This document shows positions 1-9,831 of a DNA stretch of 64,000 nt, piece after piece. Within the stretch, counting starts at the first letter, position 1; each line of letters begins with the position of its first letter. The translations under genes were made by a program, and so were the position numbers. The stretch is from contig NZ_JATACI010000002.1 of the NCBI RefSeq assembly GCF_037892195.1, positions 992,001-1,056,000 of the forward strand. The letters run 5' to 3'. The DNA is from Yoonia sp. GPGPB17 (GTDB taxonomy: Bacteria; Pseudomonadota; Alphaproteobacteria; Rhodobacterales; Rhodobacteraceae). The notes below the pieces were generated by a model. That model did no database searches. It had not been told where the DNA came from and saw only the letters and a list, made by a program, of their open reading frames with translations.

Positions 1-429
1 GGCCTCGGCGGCCATCTCACCATCAACGGTGGCCACACCTTTGAAGCGCCAGACCTTGCCACCGGGTTTGCCGCGCGTGGTTTCCACATGCATTTCAAGC
101 ACATCACCCGGCACGACCTTGCGGCGGAATTTGCAGCCATCAATCGCCATAAAGTAAACCAGAAGATTGCCATCGGTCAGGCCCAGAGACGTCCCAACCA
201 TCACAGCCGTCGTTTGGGCCATCGCCTCGACAATCGTCACGCCGGGCATGATCGGGTTGCCGGGGAAATGACCCTGAAAATGCGGCTCATTCATGGTGAC
301 GTTCTTAATGCCCACGGCGGATGTTGTGCCGTTGATGCTATGTACCTTGTCGACCAGTAAGAACGGGTACCGATGAGGCAGGATCTTCTGGATCAGTTGG
401 ATGTCAGCGGTCGTCGGGGCGTCGGTCAT
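1..429 (-). CDS. fabZ: 3-hydroxyacyl-ACP dehydratase FabZ (3' end outside window)
   Basis: Dehydrates (3R)-hydroxyacyl-ACP in type II fatty acid synthesis in the cytoplasm. Translating the minus strand from the ATG at 429 gives an uninterrupted 143-codon frame running off the window edge. It begins with an [12 protein letters not shown] stretch and holds the hot-dog fold signature [11 protein letters not shown] with the catalytic His, followed by EAMAQT with the catalytic Glu. Only a few C-terminal residues should be missing, since the family is about 145-155 residues. It follows ompH in the conserved bamA-ompH-fabZ-lpxA order, with an 87-base gap, so it is probably the distal part of the same operon. 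The identification is by sequence motif and context and is secure. Confidence 0.93.
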   Translation of the reverse strand, partial: MTDAPTTADIQLIQKILPHRYPFLLVDKVHSINGTTSAVGIKNVTMNEPHFQGHFPGNPIMPGVTIVEAMAQTTAVMVGTSLGLTDGNLLVYFMAIDGCKFRRKVVPGDVLEMHVETTRGKPGGKVWRFKGVATVDGEMAAEA

Positions 430-516
430 GGCGGGCGGCTCCTTGCAATTGATCGTGGCGCGCCTGGGCCGCCGTAACCTCATGACTAGCAAGCCCCGTC
501 AAAGGCGGCAAGCGCG

Positions 517-1039
517 CTAGCGGGTCCCGTCGCCCAGTTCCGCATCAATGCGCACGATGGCGTCATCGGTGATGTTTGCGGCACGCACGGAAAGGATGAC
601 GTTGCGCTGTTCCATCACCAGTGCGGCACCACGTTCCAACATGATATTGGCGACAATCCCCTGCACCTGTTGCTCGAAACGCGATCGCGCCTCGGCGCTG
701 GCCACTTGCAGTTCCACATTCTTGGCATCACGCACGCGGCGCACTTCCTGCACCTTGCGATCAAAAGCCTCCGCCTCCGCGCGGAAAGCTTCGAGTTCCA
801 TATCCGGGCGGCGGATGGTTAGACTGCGCTCTTCCAATGTTAGCGATTCAACGATGCGGTCGTTCTCGGCCTGCAATTCTGCCGCTTGCTCAGCCAGTTC
901 CGACGCCAATCGTTGCCCGTAAAGCGTTTCTACGAACAAACGCTCACTATCGATTATCAGCACCGGCGGCGATGTCTGTTGGGCTGACGTTAAGCAGCGC
1001 CAGGATCAGCCAAACAAAAAACGCGCGCAGGACTGACAT
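517..1039 (-). CDS. ompH: OmpH/Skp-family periplasmic chaperone, frameshifted in the signal peptide
   Basis: Skp/OmpH proteins hold unfolded outer-membrane proteins in the periplasm for BamA. The ATG at 1039 overlaps the bamA stop (TGATG), the expected coupled start, and opens a signal-peptide-like segment (MSVLRAFFVWLILAL). That frame stops after 30 codons. The mature part, beginning around SAQQTSPPVLIIDSERLF, lies in another frame and runs to 517. Restoring one base at 989-995 (GTTAAGC on the plus strand) gives a continuous 173-residue protein with a normal signal peptide ending in a P-x-S-A-Q-like cleavage region, a long charged coiled coil and the usual family length. I infer a sequence lesion rather than real loss, because the downstream frame is intact and well conserved. 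Confidence 0.82.
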
Positions 1040-3345
1040 CAGAAACTCGTCGAGATCGTCACATCGAAGTTACGGGTTTCATCACGGTCTTGCACATCAA
1101 GCGGTTCTGTAAAGTTGAAACGCAATGGGCCAATCGGCGTTGTCCAGAAAATCGACAGGCCAGCAATTGCGCGGGCTTCGAAATCGTTCAGGATGACGTC
1201 CTCGCCAAAGGTTTCGCCCACGTCCCAGACCGAGCCATAGTCAATGAACGCCCCACCTGAAATGCCATATTCGCTGGGCAGACCCAAGGGAAACTCGGTT
1301 TCAAGGCGCAGCACGGAAAACGCGTTACCGCCAAGCGCATCATCTGTCGCATCGTCGCGGGGGCCGATCCCTCCCGCGTCGAAACCACGCATCAACCGAC
1401 TTCCAAGAAAGAAACGGTCCGTTACGCGGCTATTGCCATCCTGATAGCTGAGCAATCCAGCCTCCAAGGTGGCGCGCAGGATCACATCTTCATTGAAGAT
1501 GCTTGTTTCCGCACCTGCAAGGGCGGTGGTCTTGATAAACTGCGTATCGCCAAAGCCAAACTCCTGGCCGAACCGCAAGACGACGCCGACGTCCGGATTT
1601 AACCCGGTGCGGCGGTTATCATAGCTGTAGGTATACCCAAGGGCGTTGGTCCAAACCCCACCCACCTCGGCCTCTTGACGGATCACTTCACTGGCCGAAC
1701 TCGAAACATCAGACAGGTCAGTGTATTCCAACGCATAGAACAATGATAGACGCCCCAGTTCGCTGACTGGAAAGCTCATCGCGGGGCTAAACCGCAGTGT
1801 CTCTGTGTCATAGAGCGCGTTTTCGTTATCTGTCGTATTGTACGACAAACTCAGTGAGCCGCGCAAATCCCGGCCCAGCAATTGAGGTTCCGTAAAGCGA
1901 AAACCAAAGCGCCGGTTTGATTCTGCGGTCGAGAGATTGAAGTCGAGTCCCTGACCGCGGCCCTGAAAGTTGCTTTGACTGTAGGATGCCAGCAGGCTTG
2001 CACCGGTGTCCGTATTAAAGTTGGCACCGAATGTCAGCGTCCCCGTTGGGCCTTCAACTACATCGACGTCAACGATGCGCTGGTTGGCGGTCGTGCCAGG
2101 ACGGGTATCGACATTGACGCCCTGAAAAAACCCGAGTGCGCGAATGCGGCGGGCACTTTCCTGAATTTCGCGAGGGTTTAGCGGATCGCCTTCAACGGAG
2201 CGGAACTGATTGCGGATCACCCGGTCCAGAGTTGTACCATTACCCTCAATATCAATGCGTTCGACGAACACACGTTCGCCGGGCACCAGTACGTAGTTCA
2301 CATTCAGGCTCAGATCGCGCGGGTTACGGGTGATACGCGCATCGGCCTGCACAAAGCGAATGCCGCGCTGTACGGCCAAACGCTCGATCCGGGTGACGTC
2401 ATTGTCGACCGCAACAGGGGAATAGGTTGATCCGGTCCGTATCCGCGCAGCATCTGCAAACTCCGCCGGATCGACGCCATTGATTTCACTCGTGACGGTG
2501 ACATTTGCGATTGAGTACTGCTGCCCTTCACGCAAATTGTAGGTCACCAGATAGGCGTCACGTTCACGGGTCAGTGACACGTCGACGTTCTGAATGACGA
2601 AATCAATGAAACCACGTGACCGGTAGAAGTCCGTCAGTACCTCCCGATCCTGTGCCACACGCTCGGGCGAGAATGTATCGCGGGCCACTAAGGCGCGAAA
2701 GATACCGGCCTCTTTGGTTTCCAGCACGCGGCGCAAGCGCCCTTCCGAAAAAGTACGGTTACCGATGAAAGTGATGCGCTCAATCTCGGTGATGGCGGAT
2801 TCGACCACCTCAAACACTAGGTCAACGCGGTTTTCAGATAGCCGAATGATCCGCGGCGTAACCGTCGCATTAATCCGCCCCTGTTGCGCGTAAGCTTCGG
2901 TGATCGCAGCGGTATCAGCTTCCGCCTGCGCGGGTGTAAACACGCGGCGCGGCTGTGACTGAACAAGGGTCAGCAGTTGTGCGTCGCGTAGACGGTTGTT
3001 GCCTTCGATATTGATGCGGTTGATGGTCGGATACTCGACCACTCGGATCAGCAACGTGCCGCCTTGAGGCACCAGATCGACACTTTCAAACAGGCCGGAT
3101 TCGCGGATGTTTTGCCCTGCCGCATTCAGCTCCGCGGTCGAGAGCCCCGCACCGGCCTGTAAACCACCAAAGGTCAGGATTGTTCCATCGGCAACGCGCT
3201 GGTTGCCTTCAATGTTGAAATTGTTGAAAGCGAAGTTTTGTGCATTGGCAGCACCGGCAACCAAAACAACAACGCAAAGCGCCATCCAAATGGACCGAAC
3301 TGTTGCTACACATCGCGCGAAAGCGCGCCCCACACCTGTCTTCAT
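1039..3345 (-). CDS. bamA: Outer membrane protein assembly factor BamA
   Basis: Central outer-membrane subunit of the BAM complex, which folds and inserts beta-barrel proteins. The 768-residue product has an N-terminal signal peptide ending near VAGAANAQ, five POTRA repeats over roughly residues 38-430 and a C-terminal 16-strand Omp85 barrel. It ends in DVTISTSF, a terminal Phe typical of outer-membrane barrels. The VRGF-like motif of the L6 loop appears as LMRGFDAGGIGPR. It lies 105 bases after rseP and its stop overlaps the start of ompH by one base. Length and domain order are normal for the family and no lesion is seen. Confidence 0.96.
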   Translation of the reverse strand: MKTGVGRAFARCVATVRSIWMALCVVVLVAGAANAQNFAFNNFNIEGNQRVADGTILTFGGLQAGAGLSTAELNAAGQNIRESGLFESVDLVPQGGTLLIRVVEYPTINRINIEGNNRLRDAQLLTLVQSQPRRVFTPAQAEADTAAITEAYAQQGRINATVTPRIIRLSENRVDLVFEVVESAITEIERITFIGNRTFSEGRLRRVLETKEAGIFRALVARDTFSPERVAQDREVLTDFYRSRGFIDFVIQNVDVSLTRERDAYLVTYNLREGQQYSIANVTVTSEINGVDPAEFADAARIRTGSTYSPVAVDNDVTRIERLAVQRGIRFVQADARITRNPRDLSLNVNYVLVPGERVFVERIDIEGNGTTLDRVIRNQFRSVEGDPLNPREIQESARRIRALGFFQGVNVDTRPGTTANQRIVDVDVVEGPTGTLTFGANFNTDTGASLLASYSQSNFQGRGQGLDFNLSTAESNRRFGFRFTEPQLLGRDLRGSLSLSYNTTDNENALYDTETLRFSPAMSFPVSELGRLSLFYALEYTDLSDVSSSASEVIRQEAEVGGVWTNALGYTYSYDNRRTGLNPDVGVVLRFGQEFGFGDTQFIKTTALAGAETSIFNEDVILRATLEAGLLSYQDGNSRVTDRFFLGSRLMRGFDAGGIGPRDDATDDALGGNAFSVLRLETEFPLGLPSEYGISGGAFIDYGSVWDVGETFGEDVILNDFEARAIAGLSIFWTTPIGPLRFNFTEPLDVQDRDETRNFDVTISTSF

Positions 3346-3450
3346 TTTGACCGCCCGTGCTTATACCACCGTTGATCATTTGAGTAGCGACAATGCTCGG
3401 GGATGTCAAAACGCCAAAAGGGGTATTTTACCCGCGACGTGATCTTACTT

Positions 3451-4776
3451 TTACGGGCACAGGATCGTGTCGTTCAGGATCGTGAACATCATTAAAGACA
3501 AGATCAAGGACAGGCCCACAAACATAAAGACCTGCACCGCACGGTCACTGGGCTTGCGACGCGTGATGGCCTCGTAAGCGTAGAACACCAGATGACCGCC
3601 GTCCAAAACCGGGATCGGGAACAGATTGATCAACCCAACCGCCGCCGACAGCGCCCCGATGAACCAGATAAAGCTTTGTGCGCCCTGTTCGGCCATCGAC
3701 CCGCTGGTTTCTGCGATGCCCACGGGGCCAGAAAGATTGCAGGTCGATATCTGGCCAAACAAGATGTGTTGCATTGCAGATAGCGATGTTGTGACCGTGT
3801 TCCACAGCCCCTCCGCCCCCATACGCGTGGCCTCAAGCACGCCCACGCTGACCGTTTCCTCTTCAAAGAAAATTGTTCCCGTGATCCCAATCAGCCAGCG
3901 GGTTTCGAAACCACCCTCAGGGGTCGGCAAATCCGCGCGGCGCGGCGCGATTGTCTTGTTCAGTGTTTCGCCGTCGCGCCAGATTTCGAACGTCAACGGC
4001 GCGCCATCCGCGGCCAACACGATCTCTTGCACCTGGGTGAATGCAAAAACGGGCTCACCATTGATCCCGGTAATCACATCGTTGATCTTGATACCGGCAT
4101 CATCCGCCGCCGAGCGTGGACTGACGCTCGCCACAGCAGCGGGGAAGTAATACGGGCCATCAATTGTCAGCTCTTGCTCACCGCGCAACACGGTGTAATC
4201 CAACCTCTCCCGCACCGGGATAAAATCAGAAATCGCGCCTTCCCGGTCCGGATTGTCGAATGACACCCCTTCGACCGCAACCATCACATCGCCCTGACGC
4301 AAGTCAGAAGCATAGCTGGCAGGTAATGGGCGTGGTTCGCCAAAGGTCAGCGGATTTGCCGATTGACCCTGATACATGATCGAACCCGCAAAGATCGCTA
4401 TCGCCAGCACAAAGTTAAAGATCGGTCCCGCAGCCACAGTCGCCGTACGCGCCCACAGTGGAGCACCGAGCATCGTGCGGCGCATATCAACCTGAGAGAC
4501 GGTGCCATCTGCACCGACGCTAGCCGCGTTCGCATCGCCCATGAACTTAACGTATCCGCCCAGAGGCAATGCCGCGATCTGCCATTTGGTCCCGCGTTTG
4601 TCGACCCGACTGTAAATCACCGGTCCAAACCCCAGCGAGAAAACATCTGCATGGATCCCGCACCAGCGCCCAACAATGTAGTGCCCATATTCATGAATCG
4701 CCACGATCACCGACAATGCCACCACAAAGGCCACGATCACAAAGGCGAAATTGCCGAACATCGGCACAAACTGCAT
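3451..4776 (-). CDS. rseP: RIP zinc metalloprotease RseP (site-2 protease)
   Basis: Inner-membrane M50 protease that cleaves anti-sigma factors within the membrane. Translation from the ATG at 4776 gives 441 residues beginning MQFVPMFGNFAF. The zinc motif HEYGH is at about residues 28-32 in the first membrane helix, PDZ-like segments fill the periplasmic centre, and the third zinc ligand motif PIPVLDGGH sits in a C-terminal helix. A longer frame to 4827 would overlap the end of dxr and adds a hydrophilic segment not seen in the family, so I chose 4776, which leaves 13 bases after the dxr stop. It is part of the dxr-rseP-bamA run. Confidence 0.94.
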   Translation of the reverse strand: MQFVPMFGNFAFVIVAFVVALSVIVAIHEYGHYIVGRWCGIHADVFSLGFGPVIYSRVDKRGTKWQIAALPLGGYVKFMGDANAASVGADGTVSQVDMRRTMLGAPLWARTATVAAGPIFNFVLAIAIFAGSIMYQGQSANPLTFGEPRPLPASYASDLRQGDVMVAVEGVSFDNPDREGAISDFIPVRERLDYTVLRGEQELTIDGPYYFPAAVASVSPRSAADDAGIKINDVITGINGEPVFAFTQVQEIVLAADGAPLTFEIWRDGETLNKTIAPRRADLPTPEGGFETRWLIGITGTIFFEEETVSVGVLEATRMGAEGLWNTVTTSLSAMQHILFGQISTCNLSGPVGIAETSGSMAEQGAQSFIWFIGALSAAVGLINLFPIPVLDGGHLVFYAYEAITRRKPSDRAVQVFMFVGLSLILSLMMFTILNDTILCP

Positions 4777-4789
4777 TACATCCAAAGCG

Positions 4790-5959
4790 TTATCCCAATT
4801 GGCCAAAGGTTTCAGCGGCGTAAACACGCGCCAGCCTGTCAGTTTCTATCACGTTATCTAGGGTGATTGGCGCGTTTTGCAGCCCACCTTGCGATGACAT
4901 TTTGTCGAGTGTCATTGAAACCACCCGCGACATATCTAAAAATCTGATATCACCAGCGATAAACCCATCCAGGGCGCGTTCCTTGGCGGCGTTAAAAACC
5001 GCGCCCGACAAACCGCCCTCATCCATCACACGCTTGGCGATACCGAGCGCGGGATAGCGTGCGTCATCGGGTGCCTCAAATGTCAGGCTCCCGATCTTTG
5101 CAAGATCCAGCCGTTCGACAGGTAGCGCCTTGCGCTCAGGCCAATGCAGCGCATAGCCGATCGCATGGCGCATATCCGGTGGGCCGACATGGGCCATCAG
5201 CGCCCCATCGTTGAAACCAACCATCGCATGGATCAGGCTTTCCCGGTGCAACAGCACCTCGATCATATCTGATGGAACATTAAAGAATTCTTTTGTTTCA
5301 ATAAGCTCCATTGCTTTATTGAACATAGATGCACTGTCAATCGTGATCCGCTGACCCATATCCCAGTTCGGATGGCTAGAGGCCTCGGCCAACGTCGCTG
5401 TCGCCAGTTTCTCAATCGGCCAGTCGCGGAACGCACCACCGCTGGCGGTGATGATCACGCGCTCAACCGCGGCCATATGCTCACCCACAAGCGCCTGGAA
5501 TACCGCCGAATGCTCACTATCGACAGGTAGAACAGTCGCACCATGCGCTTTGGCGCGGCCCAACAACAGTGGACCGGCGGTCACCAACGATTCCTTGTTG
5601 GCCAGTGCAAGCGTCGTGCCGTGCGACAAAGCCTCCAGCCCTGGCACAAGCCCGGCGGCACCCACAATCGCTGACAAAGCCCAATCCACTGGGCGCGCCG
5701 CAACTTGCGCAATGGCGTCTGGTCCCGCTGCCACATCGACATCAGTATCTGCCAGCAAATCTTTCAGATCATTGTAGCATTCAGGATAGCATGTCACCGC
5801 CACATCCGCATTCAGCCGCCGCGCATCTGCAGCCAATTGCGCTACATTGCGCCCCCCGGTCAGCGCGACCACATCATATGCGCCCGCATCACGCGCGACC
5901 AGATCAAGGGCGCTTTGCCCCACAGACCCTGTCGCCCCGAACACAGATATCCGCCTCAC
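4790..5959 (-). CDS. dxr: 1-deoxy-D-xylulose 5-phosphate reductoisomerase
   Basis: Converts DXP to MEP with NADPH, the committed step of the non-mevalonate isoprenoid pathway. The 389-residue product has the N-terminal nucleotide-binding motif FGATGSVGQ at about residues 7-15. NKESLVTAG and the PVDSEHSAVFQ and SGGAFRD segments hold the metal- and substrate-binding residues. I place the start at the GTG at 5959 because it overlaps the cdsA stop (GTGA) and removes one extra residue; a TTG at 5962 is the alternative. It lies between cdsA and rseP as in most alphaproteobacteria, and the linked uppS uses the isoprenoids it helps make. Confidence 0.95.
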   Translation of the reverse strand: MRRISVFGATGSVGQSALDLVARDAGAYDVVALTGGRNVAQLAADARRLNADVAVTCYPECYNDLKDLLADTDVDVAAGPDAIAQVAARPVDWALSAIVGAAGLVPGLEALSHGTTLALANKESLVTAGPLLLGRAKAHGATVLPVDSEHSAVFQALVGEHMAAVERVIITASGGAFRDWPIEKLATATLAEASSHPNWDMGQRITIDSASMFNKAMELIETKEFFNVPSDMIEVLLHRESLIHAMVGFNDGALMAHVGPPDMRHAIGYALHWPERKALPVERLDLAKIGSLTFEAPDDARYPALGIAKRVMDEGGLSGAVFNAAKERALDGFIAGDIRFLDMSRVVSMTLDKMSSQGGLQNAPITLDNVIETDRLARVYAAETFGQLG

Positions 5960-6758
5960 CAAACGACCCCGGGTACATCAAAGATATCAGCGACCAAAAT
6001 CAGGAACAATGATGCCCCCAACAGCGCATCAAAGCGATCAAACAGGCCTCCATGCCCAGGGATCAGGGTCGAGCTGTCCTTGACCCCCATCCGCCGTTTC
6101 AGGGCGCTCTCCGCGATGTCGCCCATCTGGCCAGCAAAGCTCAGCACCATGGAAATCAAAATAATCCAGACGCTGGCGTCCGTGAACAGCGTGAAGATGA
6201 AGCCAATCAATGCGGCGCCGATCCACCCGGCAACCGTGCCGCTCCAGGTTTTTTGGGGCTGATTTTTGGCCAGAACTTTGGACCACCGATGGCCTTGCCT
6301 GCAAAATAGCCAAATATGTCGGTGACAATGACAACTGACATGAGCCACAACAGCCAAAAAAACCCATAGTCAATCCGGAAATGGACCAACCCCCAGCCCG
6401 CCAACTGAATGCCCAACGCAAAGACAAAGAACGTCTTAATCTCGGTCTTCAATTGCGTAACCCCGATCACAGGGACGACCAAAAACAACAGCATGCCCCA
6501 CAGGCTACCTTCTGCCAGTTGTCCTGACATAACCGAGGCCACCAAAGCCGCCAGCAGCATGCCTTTGGTCGGCTCGTCGGGGCGGATCATCATCCACAAT
6601 TCCCAAACCATGACAGCGGTGACAAAGACCACCAGCATCTGAAACCAAACGCCGCCCAAGATCACACCGATTGCACCGATGCAGACCATGAACGCGCTTG
6701 AGATCAGGCGCACAGTGAGATCATCCCATTTGGCAGGTTGTGGCGCAGAGGTCGGCAT
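5956..6758 (-). CDS. cdsA: Phosphatidate cytidylyltransferase, frameshifted at a poly-A tract
   Basis: Makes CDP-diacylglycerol from phosphatidate and CTP at the inner membrane and is essential for phospholipid synthesis. The N-terminal part (from 6758) carries several membrane helices and the start of the DIFGYFAGKAIGGPKFWP signature. The C-terminal part, in another frame, holds SALKRRMGVKDSS and GHGGLFDRFD, the CDP-alcohol transferase signature with its Asp residues. The frames meet at 6249-6254, a run of six A on the coding strand; seven A would give SPKKTWSGT and a continuous product of about 267 residues, normal for CdsA. Since the enzyme is essential, a homopolymer base-count error is far more likely than a real break. 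Confidence 0.9.
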
Positions 6759-6760
6759 GG

Positions 6761-7486
6761 TCAGGCTCGTACCGCACCGAAACGCCGGTCGCGGCTTCCA
6801 TAGCTTTGTAGGATTTTTGCAAACTCTTCTGCAGTAAAATCAGGCCAAAGTGTATCAACAAATTCGTATTCTGCATAGGCAGATTGCCAAAGCAGGAAAT
6901 TCGAGATCCGCGCCTCGCCGCTGGTGCGGATCACCAGATCAGGGTCGGGCAGCACATGCGTGTCCAAAAAACCGGCAAGCGTTTCCGCATCAACATCTTC
7001 GTGGCTCAGACGCCCCTGCTCCACCTCATAGGCCAAACGCTTGGCCGCGCGGGTTACTTCATCGCGGCCACCGTAGTTGAGCGCGACAGTCAGATGAACA
7101 CGATCATTGCCTGCCGTCCGCAATTCCAACTCATCCATCAGCGTTACCAGCTTATCATCCAGCCGGATACGATCACCAATAAACCGGACGCAAACGCCTT
7201 TATCGAAAAGCTCGTTCGCTTCTCGTTCAAGGTATTTGCGAAACAAACTCATTAGCCCGGCCACTTCTGACTGGGTGCGTTTCCAGTTCTCGGTCGAGAA
7301 AGCAAAGATCGTCAGGTACTTCACACCCAACGCCGGGCAGGATTCCAAAACATCACGCACGCGCCGCGCCCCAGCGTGATGGCCAAACAAACGCGGGCGT
7401 CCGCGTTGCTGCGCCCAACGTCCATTGCCATCCATAATAATGGCGACATGGGTCGGCGTGGCCCTGGCGTCTGCGTCCTTGGGCAT
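6761..7486 (-). CDS. uppS: Isoprenyl (undecaprenyl) diphosphate synthase
   Basis: Cis-prenyltransferase that condenses isopentenyl units onto farnesyl diphosphate to make the C55 lipid carrier for peptidoglycan and lipopolysaccharide. The 241-residue product has the catalytic region IIMDGNGRWAQ at about residues 17-27. It also has GHHAGARRV, FSTENWKR and the C-terminal RTSGEARISNFLLWQ and FVDTLWPDF motifs typical of Z-type enzymes. Its stop lies two bases before the cdsA start, so the two are surely co-transcribed. Length and motifs are complete. Confidence 0.95.
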   Translation of the reverse strand: MPKDADARATPTHVAIIMDGNGRWAQQRGRPRLFGHHAGARRVRDVLESCPALGVKYLTIFAFSTENWKRTQSEVAGLMSLFRKYLEREANELFDKGVCVRFIGDRIRLDDKLVTLMDELELRTAGNDRVHLTVALNYGGRDEVTRAAKRLAYEVEQGRLSHEDVDAETLAGFLDTHVLPDPDLVIRTSGEARISNFLLWQSAYAEYEFVDTLWPDFTAEEFAKILQSYGSRDRRFGAVRA

Positions 7487-7507
7487 TGGCGCCCCTTCCT
7501 GCTTGGC

Positions 7508-8071
7508 TTAGACCTGCATGATCTCGGCTTGTTTACTGTCGATCGTCTCATCAACGATCTTGATGTGGGCGTCAGTCACCTCTTGCACCGCACCTTCCCA
7601 GAACTTCTGGTCGTCTTCGGACAGACCGTCCGCCTTGGCTTTCTTGATCTGATCCATGCCGTCACGGCGCAGATTGCGGATTGAGATACGCGCGCTTTCA
7701 CCATACTGCCCGGCGACCTTGCCAAGCTCGCGGCGCCGTTCTTCATTCAGTTCCGGGATCGGCAACATAATAATTGTACCGTTCAATTGAGGATTGATCC
7801 CCAAGCCGCTCTCACGAATGGCTTTTTCGACCTTTCCGACAAGACCTTTGTCCCAAACATTGATCGTCACCATCCGCGGTTCAGGCACATTCACCGTACC
7901 GACCTGATTGATCGGTGTCATCGTTCCATAGGCATCCACCATCACAGGTTCCAGCATCGACCCCGAGGCACGACCGGTGCGCAGTGAGGCAAGCTCAACG
8001 CGCAGATTGGCAATGGCGCCTTCCATACGGCGGGTCAGATCGTCGGTATCAAGTTCAAAATCGTCAGACAT
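7508..8071 (-). CDS. frr: Ribosome recycling factor
   Basis: Splits post-termination ribosomes together with EF-G. The 187-residue product has the expected length and three-helix plus alpha/beta domain pattern, with [20 protein letters not shown] near the N-terminus and the conserved [12 protein letters not shown] segment in the C-terminal helix. A purine-rich site (AGGAAGAG) lies just upstream of the ATG at 8071. It follows pyrH after a gap of about 200 bases and precedes uppS by 21 bases, the standard order in Proteobacteria. Confidence 0.95.
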   Translation of the reverse strand: MSDDFELDTDDLTRRMEGAIANLRVELASLRTGRASGSMLEPVMVDAYGTMTPINQVGTVNVPEPRMVTINVWDKGLVGKVEKAIRESGLGINPQLNGTIIMLPIPELNEERRRELGKVAGQYGESARISIRNLRRDGMDQIKKAKADGLSEDDQKFWEGAVQEVTDAHIKIVDETIDSKQAEIMQV

Positions 8072-8218
8072 GTTCTTCTTGCTCTTCCTCGCGGGGTTTT
8101 GCCCATGGTTTTCACCGTTTTAGGCCAAAGAGACCGGCTTGTATAGACGGGCAAACCTGACCTGTTTGTGCAGTTTTCGTGCACGTCCCCTTCTCATGCT
8201 CAGAAGACTTCGGGGTGT

Positions 8219-8239
8219 ATGAGGGGCCGCACCCCTCAT
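8219..8239. repeat. Inverted repeat between pyrH and frr
   Basis: ATGAGGGG and CCCCTCAT form a perfect eight-base-pair stem around a five-base loop in the 200-base gap between pyrH and frr. There is no T run on either side, so it is not a typical intrinsic terminator. It may stabilise mRNA ends or separate the expression of pyrH and frr, but this is inference. Confidence 0.4.
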
Positions 8240-8272
8240 TCGCACAAATAGAACGCGGCACAGCCGCTCCGA

Positions 8273-8998
8273 TCAATCCTTCACGATCGTATATGTACCC
8301 TCGTCTACCAGTATACCCTGGAAGCCGCCCGGTTCATCCAAAGAGAATACGATGATGGGTAGGTCATTGTCACGGGCCAGGGCAATGGCGCTTGCGTCCA
8401 TCACGCCGAGGTGCTTTTGCAGCACCTCATCGTAAGACACCTTGTCGTATCGCACTGCATCTTCATGTTTTGCGGGGTCTTTATCGTAGACCCCATCAAC
8501 CTTGGTGCCCTTGAATATCGCCTCGCAGTTCATCTCACTCGCCCGCAGGGTTGCAGCTGTATCGGTGGTAAAATACGGATTGCCAGTGCCTGCCGCAAAG
8601 ATACACACCCGTTTCTTCTCCAAGTGGCGCACGGCGCGACGCCGGATGTAAGGCTCTGCCACTTCGTTCATCGTGATGGCCGAAATGACGCGGGTATGGA
8701 TGCCCAACTCCTCAAGCGCGGACTGCATCGCCAGCGCATTCATCACCGTCGCCAACATCCCCATGTAGTCGGCGGTTGTCCGCTCCATCCCCTGGGCTGA
8801 CCCCTGCAATCCGCGAAAGATGTTGCCACCGCCGATGACCATGCAGATTTCAACGCCCAGATCATGAACCGACTTCACCTCTTTGGCGACACGTTGCACT
8901 GTTGGCGGGTGTAAACCAAAGGAGGTATCGCCCATCAGCGCCTCACCCGAGATCTTGAGCATTACACGTTTATATGCCGTTTTCTCAGTCTCGCTCAT
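8273..8998 (-). CDS. pyrH: UMP kinase
   Basis: Phosphorylates UMP to UDP in pyrimidine nucleotide synthesis. The 241-residue hexameric-type kinase shows the N-terminal [10 protein letters not shown] phosphate-binding motif, [22 protein letters not shown] and the C-terminal [14 protein letters not shown] signature of bacterial PyrH. It is the first gene of the minus-strand housekeeping block. The plus-strand gene at 9191 is divergent, so the promoter for this block should lie in 8999-9190. I could not assign clear -35/-10 boxes there. Confidence 0.95.
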   Translation of the reverse strand: MSETEKTAYKRVMLKISGEALMGDTSFGLHPPTVQRVAKEVKSVHDLGVEICMVIGGGNIFRGLQGSAQGMERTTADYMGMLATVMNALAMQSALEELGIHTRVISAITMNEVAEPYIRRRAVRHLEKKRVCIFAAGTGNPYFTTDTAATLRASEMNCEAIFKGTKVDGVYDKDPAKHEDAVRYDKVSYDEVLQKHLGVMDASAIALARDNDLPIIVFSLDEPGGFQGILVDEGTYTIVKD

Positions 8999-9190
8999 GG
9001 CGCACCCCTATGTCAGTTTGATTGCGCGGCAACCTGTCGGAAAATCGCGATAGTTTCAATGCTACATCGACCATAAAAATGGCGTCCGGCGTTGACCCCC
9101 ATGAACGCCCCGCCCTATGTTCCGGGCAGGTATAAGATTATGTACAAACCGGGCATTTTTTCGGCAGTCACCAATCAAAGGATCAACCTT

Positions 9191-9805
9191 ATGCACATCG
9201 CGACAAAGACCTCTGTTCTTCTTATCAGCGCAATCGGACTGGCCGGTTGTGACGAGGCAAGCGAACCTTTCGCATTCGACACGACCTACACCAACTTTGC
9301 AGATATCAGTAATGCGTTTAGCGCCGACGTGGACTTAAATGTTGATGAGGACGGCGATCTGCAAAACCTCGCGGACAGATCAGAGACGGCGACCCTCGAA
9401 GCAGAGAGCGGTAGCGCCATCTACAATGGTGCCATCGTCGCGCAGCAGGAATCATCCGGCCCTGTCATGATCGGCCAGTTACAGCTTGAGGTGGACTTTG
9501 ACACGACAGGCATCGACGGACGTGCGGGCAATTTTATCAAAAGCAACGACGAAGTGGTCGATGGAACATTGTTCGGCACAGGGAACTTCAACCCCGATTT
9601 CAGCGCTGATGCCAATGGACATCACTTCAACATGGATCTGGAAGGCGTTCTTGTTGACGATGGCACGGGCTACAACACCACCATCACGCTTGGGGGCAAT
9701 TTCCTTGACACAAACGGCGATGCCGATGACATCGCAGGCGATGCAGACATCATCATGGATGGAGGACCGGTGTTTGATGACGGTGCGTTCTCGGTGTCTC
9801 GCTGA
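9191..9805 (+). CDS. Putative small lipoprotein of unknown function
   Basis: The 204-residue product starts at the ATG at 9191, behind an AAGGA site; upstream in-frame codons to 9092 give no signal peptide. Residues 1-20 form a lipoprotein signal peptide with the lipobox LAGC, so the protein is probably exported and lipid-anchored. The rest is acidic and rich in Asp, Asn and Gly, with alternating beta-strand-like stretches such as [19 protein letters not shown] near residues 135-155. This resembles the small beta-barrel lipoproteins related to the transferrin-binding protein B fold, but the resemblance is only in style. I do not recognise a family. It lies between pyrH (divergent) and miaA (26 bases downstream). 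Confidence 0.65.
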   Translation: MHIATKTSVLLISAIGLAGCDEASEPFAFDTTYTNFADISNAFSADVDLNVDEDGDLQNLADRSETATLEAESGSAIYNGAIVAQQESSGPVMIGQLQLEVDFDTTGIDGRAGNFIKSNDEVVDGTLFGTGNFNPDFSADANGHHFNMDLEGVLVDDGTGYNTTITLGGNFLDTNGDADDIAGDADIIMDGGPVFDDGAFSVSR

Positions 9806-9831
9806 TCCGCCAAACATCTTTTGCACCAGTG